NCBI GenBank assembly: GCA_002730735.1
Contig: PCAU01000008.1
Coordinates: 219,983-283,982, forward strand
Direction: 5' to 3'
Origin: Acidobacteriota bacterium
GTDB lineage: Bacteria > Acidobacteriota > Vicinamibacteria > Vicinamibacterales > UBA823
Length of the DNA: 64,000 nucleotides
Shown: positions 51,231 through 59,612 of the stretch, piece by piece
How positions within the stretch are numbered: position 1 is the stretch's first letter
Layout of the letters: every line of letters starts with the position of its first letter
Translations under genes and position numbers: made by a program
The notes under the pieces: model-generated
Databases searched by the model: none
Seen by the model: the letters and a program-made list of their open reading frames with translations, nothing else
What the model was told of the DNA's origin: nothing

Positions 51231-52466
51231 TTATTCCCGTAGACCAATCCAACTCACGATCTCCTCTGGGACGTCGCCACGGCCGGCTGCCAGGGTCCGT
51301 TCGTACATGTCAATACATTCGTCAATAGATATATCCCGGCCACCGAGGCCACCCATGAAATTGATCACGTTAGGACCGTCCCCGCGCAACGGATAGAGAC
51401 AGGAACGGACATCCTGCAGGAGGATCCCGCCGTTGTCTGGGGATCCTTGGGAGAAGTCCCGGTCGATGACCCCTACGCCCTTGAACCGCCCCAGACACGC
51501 ACGCAACTCTTCCGTCGGAAATGGTCTAAACCAGCGCAGGTTGACATAGCCGACCTTGTGCCCCTTCTCCCGTAGACGCCGGGCTGCCGCTAGGGACGGC
51601 ATACACACCGCACCGATGCCGATTAGCACCGCATCAGCATCTTCCGTCATGTACTCGGTGAAATACGGATTGTCGTATTGCGAACCATGCGAGCCAAAGA
51701 CGCCGTTAAACTCCTGATACGCCTCTTTGATCACCCCTCTGGCCCTGCGCGCCGCTTCCCAGTTCTGTCGACGCAACTCCATGACCCAATCTTCATTCAC
51801 CTGAGGCGCGACAGAAATCGGGTTGTCCGGATGAAGCACGCGGTCTCCTAGGTCGTATGGCGGGAGGAACTGCTTAACCGCCTCTAACGTCGGCACCTTC
51901 ACCATGTGTTGCGCATGGGTCAAAAAGCCGCCGTCCATGGCCAAGGCCATCGGCATGCGCACCCTCTTGTCTTCGGCGACGCGATAGCCAATGAACACAT
52001 GCTCCAGCGCCTCCTGGGCGGTACTGGCCCAACAGATCAGCCAACCGAGGTCCCGTACAGACATCGCGTCATTGTGTTCAACCCCGAACGCCCCAGGGTC
52101 GTCAAGCGCCCGGTTGCCGACAAGAAAGAGTGGCGGGAGGCGATCAGTAGCCGTCACTGCCAGCGCTTCCATCCCATACATCCATCCCGTGCCGCTGCTG
52201 CCGCCAAAAGCTCGTGCCCCAACGGAACTAGCATGCTTCACGATCTCGAACTGCGAGTGTTCACTGTCGGCGATGATGTACTCGGCGTCGAGTTCCCCAT
52301 CCGCAATGAGCTGCGACAACTGGTCCATCACCTCGGTGTAGGGTCGGATCGGATACGCGGAAATGACATCGACGTCTGCCAGTTTCACAGCATGTGAAAC
52401 CGCCTGACAGCCGGTGAGTAAGAGCTCGCGTTCCCAGACGTCAGTTGGTTGAGCGGCCGTCGTCAC
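51231..52466 (-). CDS. 2-oxoacid:ferredoxin oxidoreductase alpha subunit (oxalate-type candidate)
   Basis: A 411-residue protein starting at GTG 52466, which overlaps the upstream TGA by four bases (GTGA) and has AAGGAGG just ahead. The pyrimidine-binding domain begins with SAYPIRPYTEV: Y38 and R41 occupy the loop that is YPITP in pyruvate and 2-oxoglutarate enzymes. A second loop, GNRALDDPGAFGVEHND, places R119, D122 and F127 at the spacing I recall for Arg109, Asp112 and Phe117 of Moorella oxalate oxidoreductase, whose Tyr28 and Arg31 would match Y38 and R41. Asp116 of that enzyme is Ala here. The substitution favours a dicarboxylate-type substrate such as oxalate. This is inference from residues, not proof. 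Confidence 0.87.
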   Translation of the reverse strand: MTTAAQPTDVWERELLLTGCQAVSHAVKLADVDVISAYPIRPYTEVMDQLSQLIADGELDAEYIIADSEHSQFEIVKHASSVGARAFGGSSGTGWMYGMEALAVTATDRLPPLFLVGNRALDDPGAFGVEHNDAMSVRDLGWLICWASTAQEALEHVFIGYRVAEDKRVRMPMALAMDGGFLTHAQHMVKVPTLEAVKQFLPPYDLGDRVLHPDNPISVAPQVNEDWVMELRRQNWEAARRARGVIKEAYQEFNGVFGSHGSQYDNPYFTEYMTEDADAVLIGIGAVCMPSLAAARRLREKGHKVGYVNLRWFRPFPTEELRACLGRFKGVGVIDRDFSQGSPDNGGILLQDVRSCLYPLRGDGPNVINFMGGLGGRDISIDECIDMYERTLAAGRGDVPEEIVSWIGLRE

Positions 52467-53641
52467 AATGCCTCCTTCTGTCCTGGCCCATCCATATTTC
52501 GTGGGACGGGTGTTGCCTTGTACTTTTCGACACCCTCACCGGTGACATGCCGGTAGCGGATACGCGTCGAACCCTTTTTGTCCTCGGCCCACTGGATGTA
52601 ACCCGCAGGGTCTTTCTTGTGCTGCTCCCAGGGACTCTTTTCGTCTTCGAACTGCAGTTCGGGGACCATGACGATGCACTCTTTGACCGGGCAGACATCC
52701 GCGCACTTATGACAGCCCGTGCACACTTCGTAGTTGATGTCGTACAGTCCGTCATCCGTCGGGTCGAAGCACTCATCGGGACAATCGGCCCAACAAAGCG
52801 TGCACTTGATGCAGAGATCGAATCGGACGACTGGCCGTTCTGTCTTGGAGGTTCCGTGCTTGAACCCGTCGTTCCGGTTCTGGCCGCGTGGCCCTAGCTT
52901 AAAGCCTCGTTTGACCGCCGGGACCGCAACACCGCCCTCTTCGAACTCATGCCACTTGGGCAGCACCGGAATCTCGTGCGGCCAGTCGATACCCTGATCC
53001 GGATTGACCACCTTGATCCGGCGTAGCGTCGCCTCGTAGGCGTCCCGCGCCGCACGCGCACGGTCCGCGTCCTTCCCGGTATCCAGCAGATACTCTTCAA
53101 CCGCCTCGATAGAGATGATGCCTGGGTCCACGGCGGCAACGGCACCAAGACAACGCTCGCGTGTGAGGTCGTCCTTGAAAACCCACATACCGGCCAGACT
53201 GGCATCTCCCTCTAACGTCGCCAACCGGTAGGGTTGCGGCTTCTTGGCCGTGAACTTGAGAAGGTGCTCATGGTTGCGGCGGGTGACCACCAGCAGGCAA
53301 GCCTTGTGACCTACCAACTCATTGACCGGGCGTATACCATGCCAGCCCCAGGGCTCGACCCCCTGTGCCATGGCGTCATCGACCACCACAGACACATCGA
53401 CGTTATCGGCGTTGTACGAAGACCCGCACTCGGCCTCCAACTCCGCTTCGGACAGGTCAGGTGATACGAACGCAAAATACTTGCAGGGGATTCCATTGCG
53501 CTCAGGGGCATCGCTGTAACGCCCGTTCGAAAAGGCAACCTTGCCCATCCGGCTAGCGATCTGAACGATGTCGCCGCCGATGTACTTGCCGAGGGTCTTC
53601 TGATAAACCCCTCGGTATTGCACCTCTACGCGTTTAATCAT
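52463..53641 (-). CDS. 2-oxoacid:ferredoxin oxidoreductase fused gamma-delta subunit
   Basis: The start is ATG 53641, after AAGGGACG (the frame is open to 53683); 392 residues. Residues 1-230 form the gamma domain (VEVQYRGVYQKTLGKYIGGD, then VVVDDAMAQGVEPWGW). Residues 270-325 form a ferredoxin-like delta domain with two 4Fe-4S motifs: C277/C280/C283/C287 (CIKCTLCWADCP) and C307/C310/C313/C317 (CTGCHKCADVCP). It passes electrons from the ThDP site to external ferredoxin. The gamma-delta fusion followed by alpha and beta is, as I recall it, the arrangement of oxalate oxidoreductase in Moorella. First gene of the operon; its stop overlaps the alpha start. Confidence 0.88.
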   Translation of the reverse strand: MIKRVEVQYRGVYQKTLGKYIGGDIVQIASRMGKVAFSNGRYSDAPERNGIPCKYFAFVSPDLSEAELEAECGSSYNADNVDVSVVVDDAMAQGVEPWGWHGIRPVNELVGHKACLLVVTRRNHEHLLKFTAKKPQPYRLATLEGDASLAGMWVFKDDLTRERCLGAVAAVDPGIISIEAVEEYLLDTGKDADRARAARDAYEATLRRIKVVNPDQGIDWPHEIPVLPKWHEFEEGGVAVPAVKRGFKLGPRGQNRNDGFKHGTSKTERPVVRFDLCIKCTLCWADCPDECFDPTDDGLYDINYEVCTGCHKCADVCPVKECIVMVPELQFEDEKSPWEQHKKDPAGYIQWAEDKKGSTRIRYRHVTGEGVEKYKATPVPRNMDGPGQKEAL

Positions 53642-53966
53642 GATCGTCCCTTGTAAGTTTCGTGGCCAAAGCCGGGTGCTCACGGAGCGATACGACTGTT
53701 AGTTTACACGAGCCCAAACGCTGAATACTACCACGGAGTGACTACCGAAAATAACGGCTCCACCGGTGGTGCCGTTTACGGGCAGTCGTCGTCGCCCCAT
53801 TGACGGCGGACACCATCCACTGTCACAAGCCGGATTGCTGACGCGGGGCCAAGCGTTCGGATCGACATGGCACAGCGGGGCCCGCCTCGTGGCGGTAGCG
53901 TTGCTGGCCCGTAGCGGTTCCCGACGTGCGACCTTTGGGTCGCCCCCCGCCCGGCAGGAAAACGTC
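53642..53966. other. 325-base GC-rich gap between yajQ and the oxidoreductase operon
   Basis: No gene recognised. On the minus strand, just past the yajQ stop, a perfect hairpin GCGACC-TTTG-GGTCGC (53928-53943, plus-strand reading) could end the yajQ transcript, although no T-tract follows. A second small hairpin CCGCC-TCGT-GGCGG lies at 53882-53895. A TAAACT box on the minus strand near 53700 may belong to the operon promoter. The long open frame across the region (53699-54049, minus) has no homology-like features and I regard it as a GC artefact. Confidence 0.4.
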
Positions 53967-54449
53967 CTAATCACGATAATTCTCGAACTGGAGCGGGAGG
54001 TCGAACTTGGCTTCCTTGAGCATGCCGATAACCTGCTGGAGGTCGTCACGCTTCTTGCCCGACACGCGCAGCTGGTTACCCTGAATGGCGACCTGAACTT
54101 TGAGTTTCAGTGTTTTGATGAGTTTAACGATCTCCCTCGCGATCTCCGACTCGACGCCTTGACGTACCATGATGAGCTGCCTAGCCCCGCTTACGTTGAT
54201 CTGTGGATCGTCGAGCTTCAGACAACGAATGTCGACCTGGCGGCCGACGAGGCGCTTCGTTAGTACGTCGTACATCTGGCGGAGTTGAAATTCGTTCGGC
54301 GCTCGCATGGTGATTTGATCGTCCTCCAAGTCGAATCGGGCGTTGGTGCCTTTGAAATCGAAGCGCGTACCCAATTCACGGTTTGCCTGATCGACGGCAT
54401 TCCTGACCTCCTGCTGATTCACCCGCGAGACAACGTCGAACGATGGCAT
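53967..54449 (-). CDS. yajQ: YajQ-family nucleotide-binding protein
   Basis: A 160-residue cytosolic protein matching YajQ (UPF0234) from end to end: MPSFDVVSRVNQQEVRNAVD at the start, RFDFKGTNARFDLEDD, and KRDDLQQVIGMLKEAKFDLP, then LQFENYRD at the end. The fold is two ferredoxin-like halves. Family members bind nucleotides or RNA, and some bind cyclic di-GMP and act as effectors with LysR-type regulators in Xanthomonas and Pseudomonas. Which role applies here is unknown. The gene appears monocistronic and is divergent from the DUF1080 gene. Confidence 0.95.
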   Translation of the reverse strand: MPSFDVVSRVNQQEVRNAVDQANRELGTRFDFKGTNARFDLEDDQITMRAPNEFQLRQMYDVLTKRLVGRQVDIRCLKLDDPQINVSGARQLIMVRQGVESEIAREIVKLIKTLKLKVQVAIQGNQLRVSGKKRDDLQQVIGMLKEAKFDLPLQFENYRD

Positions 54450-54673
54450 TGGTTACTCCGATGAGCGTGATGCGCTCTTCTGAAAAGCTTAATCTCGTAG
54501 CAGTATGTCACCATGCCAGCGAATAACGGAATGCTTCTCGGGCTACGCGAATCGGATTTCGGGCACGAAACGCACTTCAGCAAGAGCACTCAGGACTGGC
54601 CACAACAGCCTGGAAATTTAGATAGATTCCTTACGATGTAACGCGGTCATGGCGTGCTGACTGACGCTAGAAT

Positions 54674-54704
54674 TATAATCGCGTCGTGGCGGCTCAGGGC
54701 CGCC
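54674..54704 (+). promoter_or_regulatory. Consensus -10 box and leader hairpin of the DUF1080 gene
   Basis: A perfect TATAAT occupies 54674-54679, with no good -35 at the usual distance. Immediately after the expected start site, GGCGGC (54688-54693) and GCCGCC (54699-54704) form a 6-bp GC hairpin with a 5-base loop. The ribosome site GGGAGG lies five bases further on, so the hairpin sits where it could modulate translation initiation. Confidence 0.45.
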
Positions 54705-54720
54705 AGTTGGGAGGTCACTA

Positions 54721-55464
54721 ATGTCCAAGTCCCGCACCGTCGTCCTCATAGCCATTCTCACGCTCAGCACCGTGTCCGCCCTCGCCCAGGATCAAGGCGA
54801 CCCGACCTTAACCGAGGTGTGGGAACCCGAGCCGCCTATCGTTATTCCCAACGCTTCAGGTGGACCACCGTCAGATGCGGTCATTCTTTTCGACGGCAGC
54901 GATCTCTCAGCTTGGCAATCACGTAGTGGTGGAGCCCCTCCATGGAAAGTCTCTGATGGTGTACTTACCGTCCTGCCAGATACCGGAGACATCGTAACGA
55001 AGCAAGGCTTCGGCAACGTTCAGCTGCACGTCGAGTGGCGCACGCCGTCGGTTGTGACAGGCGGGGGGCAAGACCGGGGAAATAGTGGCGTTTACTTAAT
55101 GAGTCGCTATGAGGTGCAGGTGCTTGACTCTTACGAGAACCGGACTTACTCGAACGGCCAAGCGGGTAGCATCTACAAGCAGCATATTCCCTTGGTCAAC
55201 GCGTCACGTGCGCCTGGCGCTTGGCAGACCTACGACATCATCTTCAGGGCGCCTCGGTTTCATGTGGACGGTACGATCGCGCAACCAGCGACGATAACCG
55301 TGTTGCATAACGGTGTGCTAATTCAAAACCACGTAGTACTCCAAGGGCCAAGCATCTTCATCGGCCAACCCGAATACGAGACACATAGACCCATGGAACC
55401 ACTTCTTCTCCAAGAACACGACCACCCGGTCAGCTACCGGAATATCTGGATTCGGGAGCTGTGA
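54721..55464 (+). CDS. Secreted DUF1080 (3-keto-disaccharide hydrolase-type) protein
   Basis: A 247-residue protein with GGGAGGT ahead of ATG 54721 and a signal peptide ending SALAQ (residue 22). The mature part is a single DUF1080 jelly roll: ILFDGSDLSAWQSRSG, WKVSDGVLTVLPDTGDIVTK, FGNVQLHVEWRTP, GNSGVYLMSRYEVQVLDSY and QHIPLVNASRAPGAWQTYDI. Characterised members hydrolyse 3-keto-glycosides generated by GFO/IDH-type oxidoreductases, but no such oxidoreductase is nearby. The protein has normal length with all conserved blocks. It appears monocistronic, with its own promoter and leader hairpin. Confidence 0.9.
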   Translation: MSKSRTVVLIAILTLSTVSALAQDQGDPTLTEVWEPEPPIVIPNASGGPPSDAVILFDGSDLSAWQSRSGGAPPWKVSDGVLTVLPDTGDIVTKQGFGNVQLHVEWRTPSVVTGGGQDRGNSGVYLMSRYEVQVLDSYENRTYSNGQAGSIYKQHIPLVNASRAPGAWQTYDIIFRAPRFHVDGTIAQPATITVLHNGVLIQNHVVLQGPSIFIGQPEYETHRPMEPLLLQEHDHPVSYRNIWIREL

Positions 55465-55560
55465 GGTTGGGCCCGCAACTCGGTCCAACAGCGGACAACA
55501 GACGATTAGCCTTTTAGGTCTCGGGTTAGGTCTCCGAGGTTAAGATAATCCTCTAAACAT

Positions 55561-55743
55561 CTCGTTTTTAAGGGAAAAACGAGCTGTTAATAAGCACTAG
55601 CCAATAGCAACCAACATGGCGAAGCTCTCGCGAATATTCCCGTGATTTCCGCATGGAGTCTGGCACCAGACTCATGTTAAGCTGCGTTGTCTACGAGAGG
55701 CCGTTTCGGCGAGCTGAGGGCACACTGTGGTGTGCCTCGAGGC
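55561..55743 (+). promoter_or_regulatory. Leader with four inverted repeats before the molybdenum hydroxylase
   Basis: The 314-base gap 55465-55778 holds no gene but four perfect symmetric elements: CTCGTTTTT-AAGGG-AAAAACGAG (55561-55583), GAGTCTGG-CA-CCAGACTC (55656-55673), GGCACAC-TGTG-GTGTGCC (55719-55736) and the palindrome GCCTCGAGGC (55734-55743). The second resembles a protein-binding operator and the others RNA stems. I could not match the set to the Moco riboswitch pattern I know. Open codons across this stretch in the coding frame look non-conserved. Confidence 0.4.
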
Positions 55744-55778
55744 ATGTCGCCACGTGGAAAAGACGCGGAGGGAGCGAA

Positions 55779-58199
55779 GTGGCTGACTACAAATACATCG
55801 GTAAGGATTATCAGACTCCAGACATCGTCGCGAAAGTGACGGGAAAAGCGAAGTATGCCGAAGACTTCCGTGCCGAGGGAATGCTCTTTGCAAAGCTATT
55901 GCTGAGCCCGATGCCCCACGCCCGCATCACGCGCATAGACGCAAGTGAAGCGCTGGCAATGGAAGGCGTTGAAGGGATTCTCACAGAAGACGACCTCCCG
56001 CCGGTGCAGCGCGAAGGCATCCAAGAGCGTGCACTCAATTCGACCGAGCCATTTTATGAAGGCCAGCCTGTTCTCGCTGTAGCTGCGGTCGACGAAACCA
56101 CGGCCGCGGATGCTATCGAGAAAATTCGTGTCGATTACGAGCCACTCCCGTTCGTAATCGACCCAATGGAGAGCCTTCGCCCGGGTAGTCCGAACGCACG
56201 CTTGGATGGCAATGCCTTCGCTGGGCGTGAGGTCACGACCGTCAAGTGGCCGGAGGATGTCTTTGCGTCTGCTGAACCCGGCAAGCTACCAATGGGTGAA
56301 GTCGGAGAGGAATGGGAGCACGGCGACGTTGAGGAGGCTCTTGCTGGAGCGGACCTCGTTCTCGATGAGACAATTGTTCAGGCCTCAACATCACATCAGC
56401 CACTTGAAACACGGACTGCGATGGCTTACTGGCAGAACGGGAAGTGCTATTTGCACTGCTCCACACAGAGCACCGTGCGCAGCCACGCGCCAGCGGCTGC
56501 GTGGATTGGAATCGAGCCAGAAAACCTGGTGCTCATCGCCGAGTACAGCGGTGGGGGGTTCGGTAGCAAGATTCCTGGATCGATCTTTGAGGCCATCCCG
56601 GGATTACTGTCGCGGAAGATTGGGAAACCAGTCATGCTGCGGATCACGCGCCAAGAAGAGAACTATATTGGTCGTGCTCGTCCAGGCTACCAAGCACGGG
56701 TTAGGGCCGGTTTCCGTTCAGATGGCCGTTTGACTGCAGTAGACCTGTTCGTTGTGCAGGACAACGGCCCTTACAATCGCCAAGGTGATTTTCTCACCAC
56801 TGGCCGAATCGTGTCACTGACCTACCAGCCTGAGAACATACGATTCCGCGGTCTAAGCGTGATGACGAATACTCCGCCGCGAGCCTCACAGCGAGGACCT
56901 GGCGGCGTTCAGGCGGTCGCCATGTTTGAGCCAGTCATGTCGAAGGCTGCGCGACAACTCGGCATTGATCATGTCGAGTTCCATAGAATCAACGCACCAA
57001 GTGGCACAGCCGCTTACGGACCAACGAATGACGAAGATGTTCGTCGCCGTGTCACAAGTGCCAACGTAAGCGAGGCGCTTGACCTAGGCAGCAAGCTCTT
57101 CAACTGGGAAGAGCGAAAGCAGCGAAGCGGCCAACGTAACGGCATGAAGGTAACGGGGGTCGGTGTGTCCGTGAGCCCGTACGTGGGTGGCAGTATCGGC
57201 TACGATGGTCTTCTCGTGATCAAGCCGGACGGCAAGATGTACGTTCAGTCTGGCATTGGCAATCTGGGCACGCACTCCGTCTTCGACACAACCCGGGCGG
57301 CGTGCGAGGTGCTGGACTTTCCTTTTGAGGACGTAACGGTCGCTTGGGGCGACACGAGCCGGCATCTCCCTTGGAGTGCTAGCCAGGGCGGTAGTCAAAC
57401 TACCCACGCACACACCCGTGCGAACTGGGCCGCCGGCCTCGATGCCAAGCGCAAACTGCAAGAAATCGCAGCGCGTGATTTAGGTGGGACGCCTGACGAC
57501 TATGATGTCGGCGGCGGCCGCGTGTATCACCGGTCCAACCGCTCGCGGTTTCTCTCATTCGCGCGGGCGGCTGAGCGTGCAATCCAAATAGGCGGCAAGT
57601 ACGATGGTCACGAGTTACCAGAAGACATCAACCCGTTCACTGCAACATCGGCCACGAATTTAGCCGGCGGAGGTCTGATGGGTGTAGCACGTGACAATTT
57701 CGGGCGTGACGGAGATACCTATACGTTCGTTATAGGTTTCGCGGAAGTTGAGGTTGACGTCGAGACGGGTCATGTCCGCGTTGTGGATTACGCATCAGCG
57801 GCCGACTGCGGCGTGATCATGCATCCCCGCAGCCTAGGTGGCCAGATCAATGGTGGCTCCATCCAAGGTTTTGGGCACGCAATGAAGCAACGGACGGCAT
57901 ATGACCAGCATTGGGGTCTGCCGGTGGCGAAGCGATTTTACTCAAACAAGCCACCGACTATCCTAGATGTTCCGCTCCACATGAAGTGGGGAGCAGTCGA
58001 TATCCCTGACCCACAGACACCGGTCGGTGCGAAGGGAATCGGTGAGCCACCACAGGGTGCGGGTGCAGGTGCGGTGCTAAGTGCCATCGCTGATGCGATC
58101 GGCGACGAGCATCTTCGCCGAACCCCGGTTACCCCGGACATGATTCTGAGCTCACTCGAGATGGGGCCGGACGGCAATTTAACCGCGAACATCGGTTAG
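55779..58199 (+). CDS. Molybdopterin-binding subunit of a xanthine dehydrogenase-family enzyme
   Basis: The start is GTG 55779, preceded by GGAGGGAG; the upstream open frame from 55653 crosses inverted repeats and is not conserved-looking. The 806-residue protein has the aldehyde-oxidase/xanthine-dehydrogenase a/b hammerhead at about 10-125 (DIVAKVTGKAKYAEDF, RITRIDASEALAMEGV). The Moco-binding domain follows (GGGFGSKI, PPRASQRGPGG), ending in VGAKGIGEPPQGAG with the catalytic glutamate. The usual [2Fe-2S] and FAD subunits are not adjacent, so it must use partners encoded elsewhere. No Tat signal is present. Hydroxylation of an aldehyde, purine or other heterocycle is expected. A strong terminator follows. 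Confidence 0.9.
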   Translation: MADYKYIGKDYQTPDIVAKVTGKAKYAEDFRAEGMLFAKLLLSPMPHARITRIDASEALAMEGVEGILTEDDLPPVQREGIQERALNSTEPFYEGQPVLAVAAVDETTAADAIEKIRVDYEPLPFVIDPMESLRPGSPNARLDGNAFAGREVTTVKWPEDVFASAEPGKLPMGEVGEEWEHGDVEEALAGADLVLDETIVQASTSHQPLETRTAMAYWQNGKCYLHCSTQSTVRSHAPAAAWIGIEPENLVLIAEYSGGGFGSKIPGSIFEAIPGLLSRKIGKPVMLRITRQEENYIGRARPGYQARVRAGFRSDGRLTAVDLFVVQDNGPYNRQGDFLTTGRIVSLTYQPENIRFRGLSVMTNTPPRASQRGPGGVQAVAMFEPVMSKAARQLGIDHVEFHRINAPSGTAAYGPTNDEDVRRRVTSANVSEALDLGSKLFNWEERKQRSGQRNGMKVTGVGVSVSPYVGGSIGYDGLLVIKPDGKMYVQSGIGNLGTHSVFDTTRAACEVLDFPFEDVTVAWGDTSRHLPWSASQGGSQTTHAHTRANWAAGLDAKRKLQEIAARDLGGTPDDYDVGGGRVYHRSNRSRFLSFARAAERAIQIGGKYDGHELPEDINPFTATSATNLAGGGLMGVARDNFGRDGDTYTFVIGFAEVEVDVETGHVRVVDYASAADCGVIMHPRSLGGQINGGSIQGFGHAMKQRTAYDQHWGLPVAKRFYSNKPPTILDVPLHMKWGAVDIPDPQTPVGAKGIGEPPQGAGAGAVLSAIADAIGDEHLRRTPVTPDMILSSLEMGPDGNLTANIG

Positions 58200-58224
58200 C
58201 CAGTAGCTTGATGGTTCGCAAAAA

Positions 58225-58253
58225 GGGGGCGGCGGATGCCGCCCCCTTTTTTT
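58225..58253 (+). terminator. Rho-independent terminator
   Basis: GGGGGCGGC (58225-58233) and GCCGCCCCC (58238-58246) form a perfect 9-bp stem with a GGAT loop, followed by seven T. It lies 25 bases after the molybdenum hydroxylase stop and ends before the DUF362 start. Confidence 0.93.
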
Positions 58254-58287
58254 GTGCTTCTCTCCCACGGACGATAAACTGAACACA

Positions 58288-59562
58288 ATGTCTCATGCGA
58301 CTGTCGCTATTCTCCGGACACAGCCATCAACCGTAATCAGCGACTATCATGAGCTGCTGAATCTGGCCGGGTATCGGCAGGTGATAGACCCTTCTGTCGA
58401 TACAGCACTCAAAGTCAATATCTCCTGGCACTTCTTCTTTCCTGGTAGCTCGACCACACCGTGGCAGCTTGACGGAGTAATCCGCGCGATGAAGCAGGAT
58501 GGGTATGATCCCGCACTACTCCACGCCTGCCACAACCGGACAGTCGTCATCGACGCACATTTGGGTGAGCGTGAGAATAAACAACTGCCAGTGGTTGAGA
58601 CACACGGCCTTCGTAATATTCATCTTTATGAGGGCGAGGACTGGGTGCACATACGAGATGCCGTGGGTGATTTGGCCGACAAGTTTTTGTGCTTGAATAA
58701 CGTTTATCCGAAAGGCTTTCTCATTCCAAAACGCTTTATTGGTGAAAACATCATCCATTTGCCAACCATCAAGACCCACGTCTTCACAACCACAACTGGT
58801 GCGATGAAAAATGCCTTTGGAGGACTTCTCAACGAACGCCGACACTGGACCCATCCAGTGATTCACGAGACGCTCGTTGACCTCCTACTGATTCAGCGCA
58901 AGGTCCACCGGGGTGTATTCGCGGTCATGGATGGCACGTTCGCTGGCGATGGCCCCGGACCAAGGTGCATGACGCCGTACGTTAAGAACGTTATCCTGGC
59001 CAGTAGTGATCAAGTGGCTATTGATGCCGTGGCGGCTAAGTTGATGGGCTTTGATCCGTTGTCAATCAAGTACATCCGGTTAGCACACGACGCGAAACTC
59101 GGATGTGGTGACCCGCGTGACATCGCCATCGTTGGCGATGAAGCAGCCGGAGCCGAGCAATGGGGTTTCGTAGGACCGTTCCGCAAGATGACCTTTGCAT
59201 CCAAAATGCAACACAGGATCTACTGGGGACCACTGCGGCGACCACTTGAGTGGTCACTTAAGACCATACTGGCACCGTGGGCTTACCTCGCCAGCGTCCT
59301 GTATCACGACAGCTTTTGGTATCCGACAAAAGGCCGCTCAGTAATGCGGGAAGTCTTAACCAGTAACTGGGGACGATTATTTCGTGGCTGGGAGCGAGCC
59401 GTCGCAGACAAGGATGGGTATCGCGTGAACGATGCACCCCCAGCAAAGTTGCACCGAACAGGATTCCGTGCACTCCTCACATCATTTAGAATTCTAGGGA
59501 CTTGCCTCAAAGAGGCGCCGGAATTTTCTACTCGACGTCGCCGCGTGGCTAACCGGTCCTGA
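58288..59562 (+). CDS. DUF362-domain protein
   Basis: The start is ATG 58288; the frame is open upstream to 58252 but that part overlaps the terminator. The 424-residue protein contains a DUF362 core: VNISWHFFFPGSSTTPWQLD, IHLPTIKTHVFTTTTGAMKNAFGGL, VMDGTFAGDGPGPRCM and ASSDQVAIDAVAAKLMGFDP. Related proteins sometimes carry 4Fe-4S ferredoxin domains; none is present here. The C-terminal 130 residues contain a possible membrane-associating segment (WAYLASVLYHDSFWYP). The function of DUF362 is not established. The gene follows the terminator, so it has its own promoter. Confidence 0.82.
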   Translation: MSHATVAILRTQPSTVISDYHELLNLAGYRQVIDPSVDTALKVNISWHFFFPGSSTTPWQLDGVIRAMKQDGYDPALLHACHNRTVVIDAHLGERENKQLPVVETHGLRNIHLYEGEDWVHIRDAVGDLADKFLCLNNVYPKGFLIPKRFIGENIIHLPTIKTHVFTTTTGAMKNAFGGLLNERRHWTHPVIHETLVDLLLIQRKVHRGVFAVMDGTFAGDGPGPRCMTPYVKNVILASSDQVAIDAVAAKLMGFDPLSIKYIRLAHDAKLGCGDPRDIAIVGDEAAGAEQWGFVGPFRKMTFASKMQHRIYWGPLRRPLEWSLKTILAPWAYLASVLYHDSFWYPTKGRSVMREVLTSNWGRLFRGWERAVADKDGYRVNDAPPAKLHRTGFRALLTSFRILGTCLKEAPEFSTRRRRVANRS

Positions 59563-59612
59563 TGGACGACCGGAAACTACACTCCGTAGGGATCACGCCA
59601 ATCAAGCAGGAG

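Noticed and set aside
53699..54049. 116-codon minus-strand frame between yajQ and the oxidoreductase operon
   Set aside because: It overlaps the end of yajQ, is rich in Arg/Pro/Ser as expected from GC-rich non-coding DNA, and has no ribosome site.
55561..55778. Moco riboswitch before the molybdenum hydroxylase gene
   Set aside because: The stems are present but do not follow the Moco motif arrangement I know; left as inverted repeats of unknown role.
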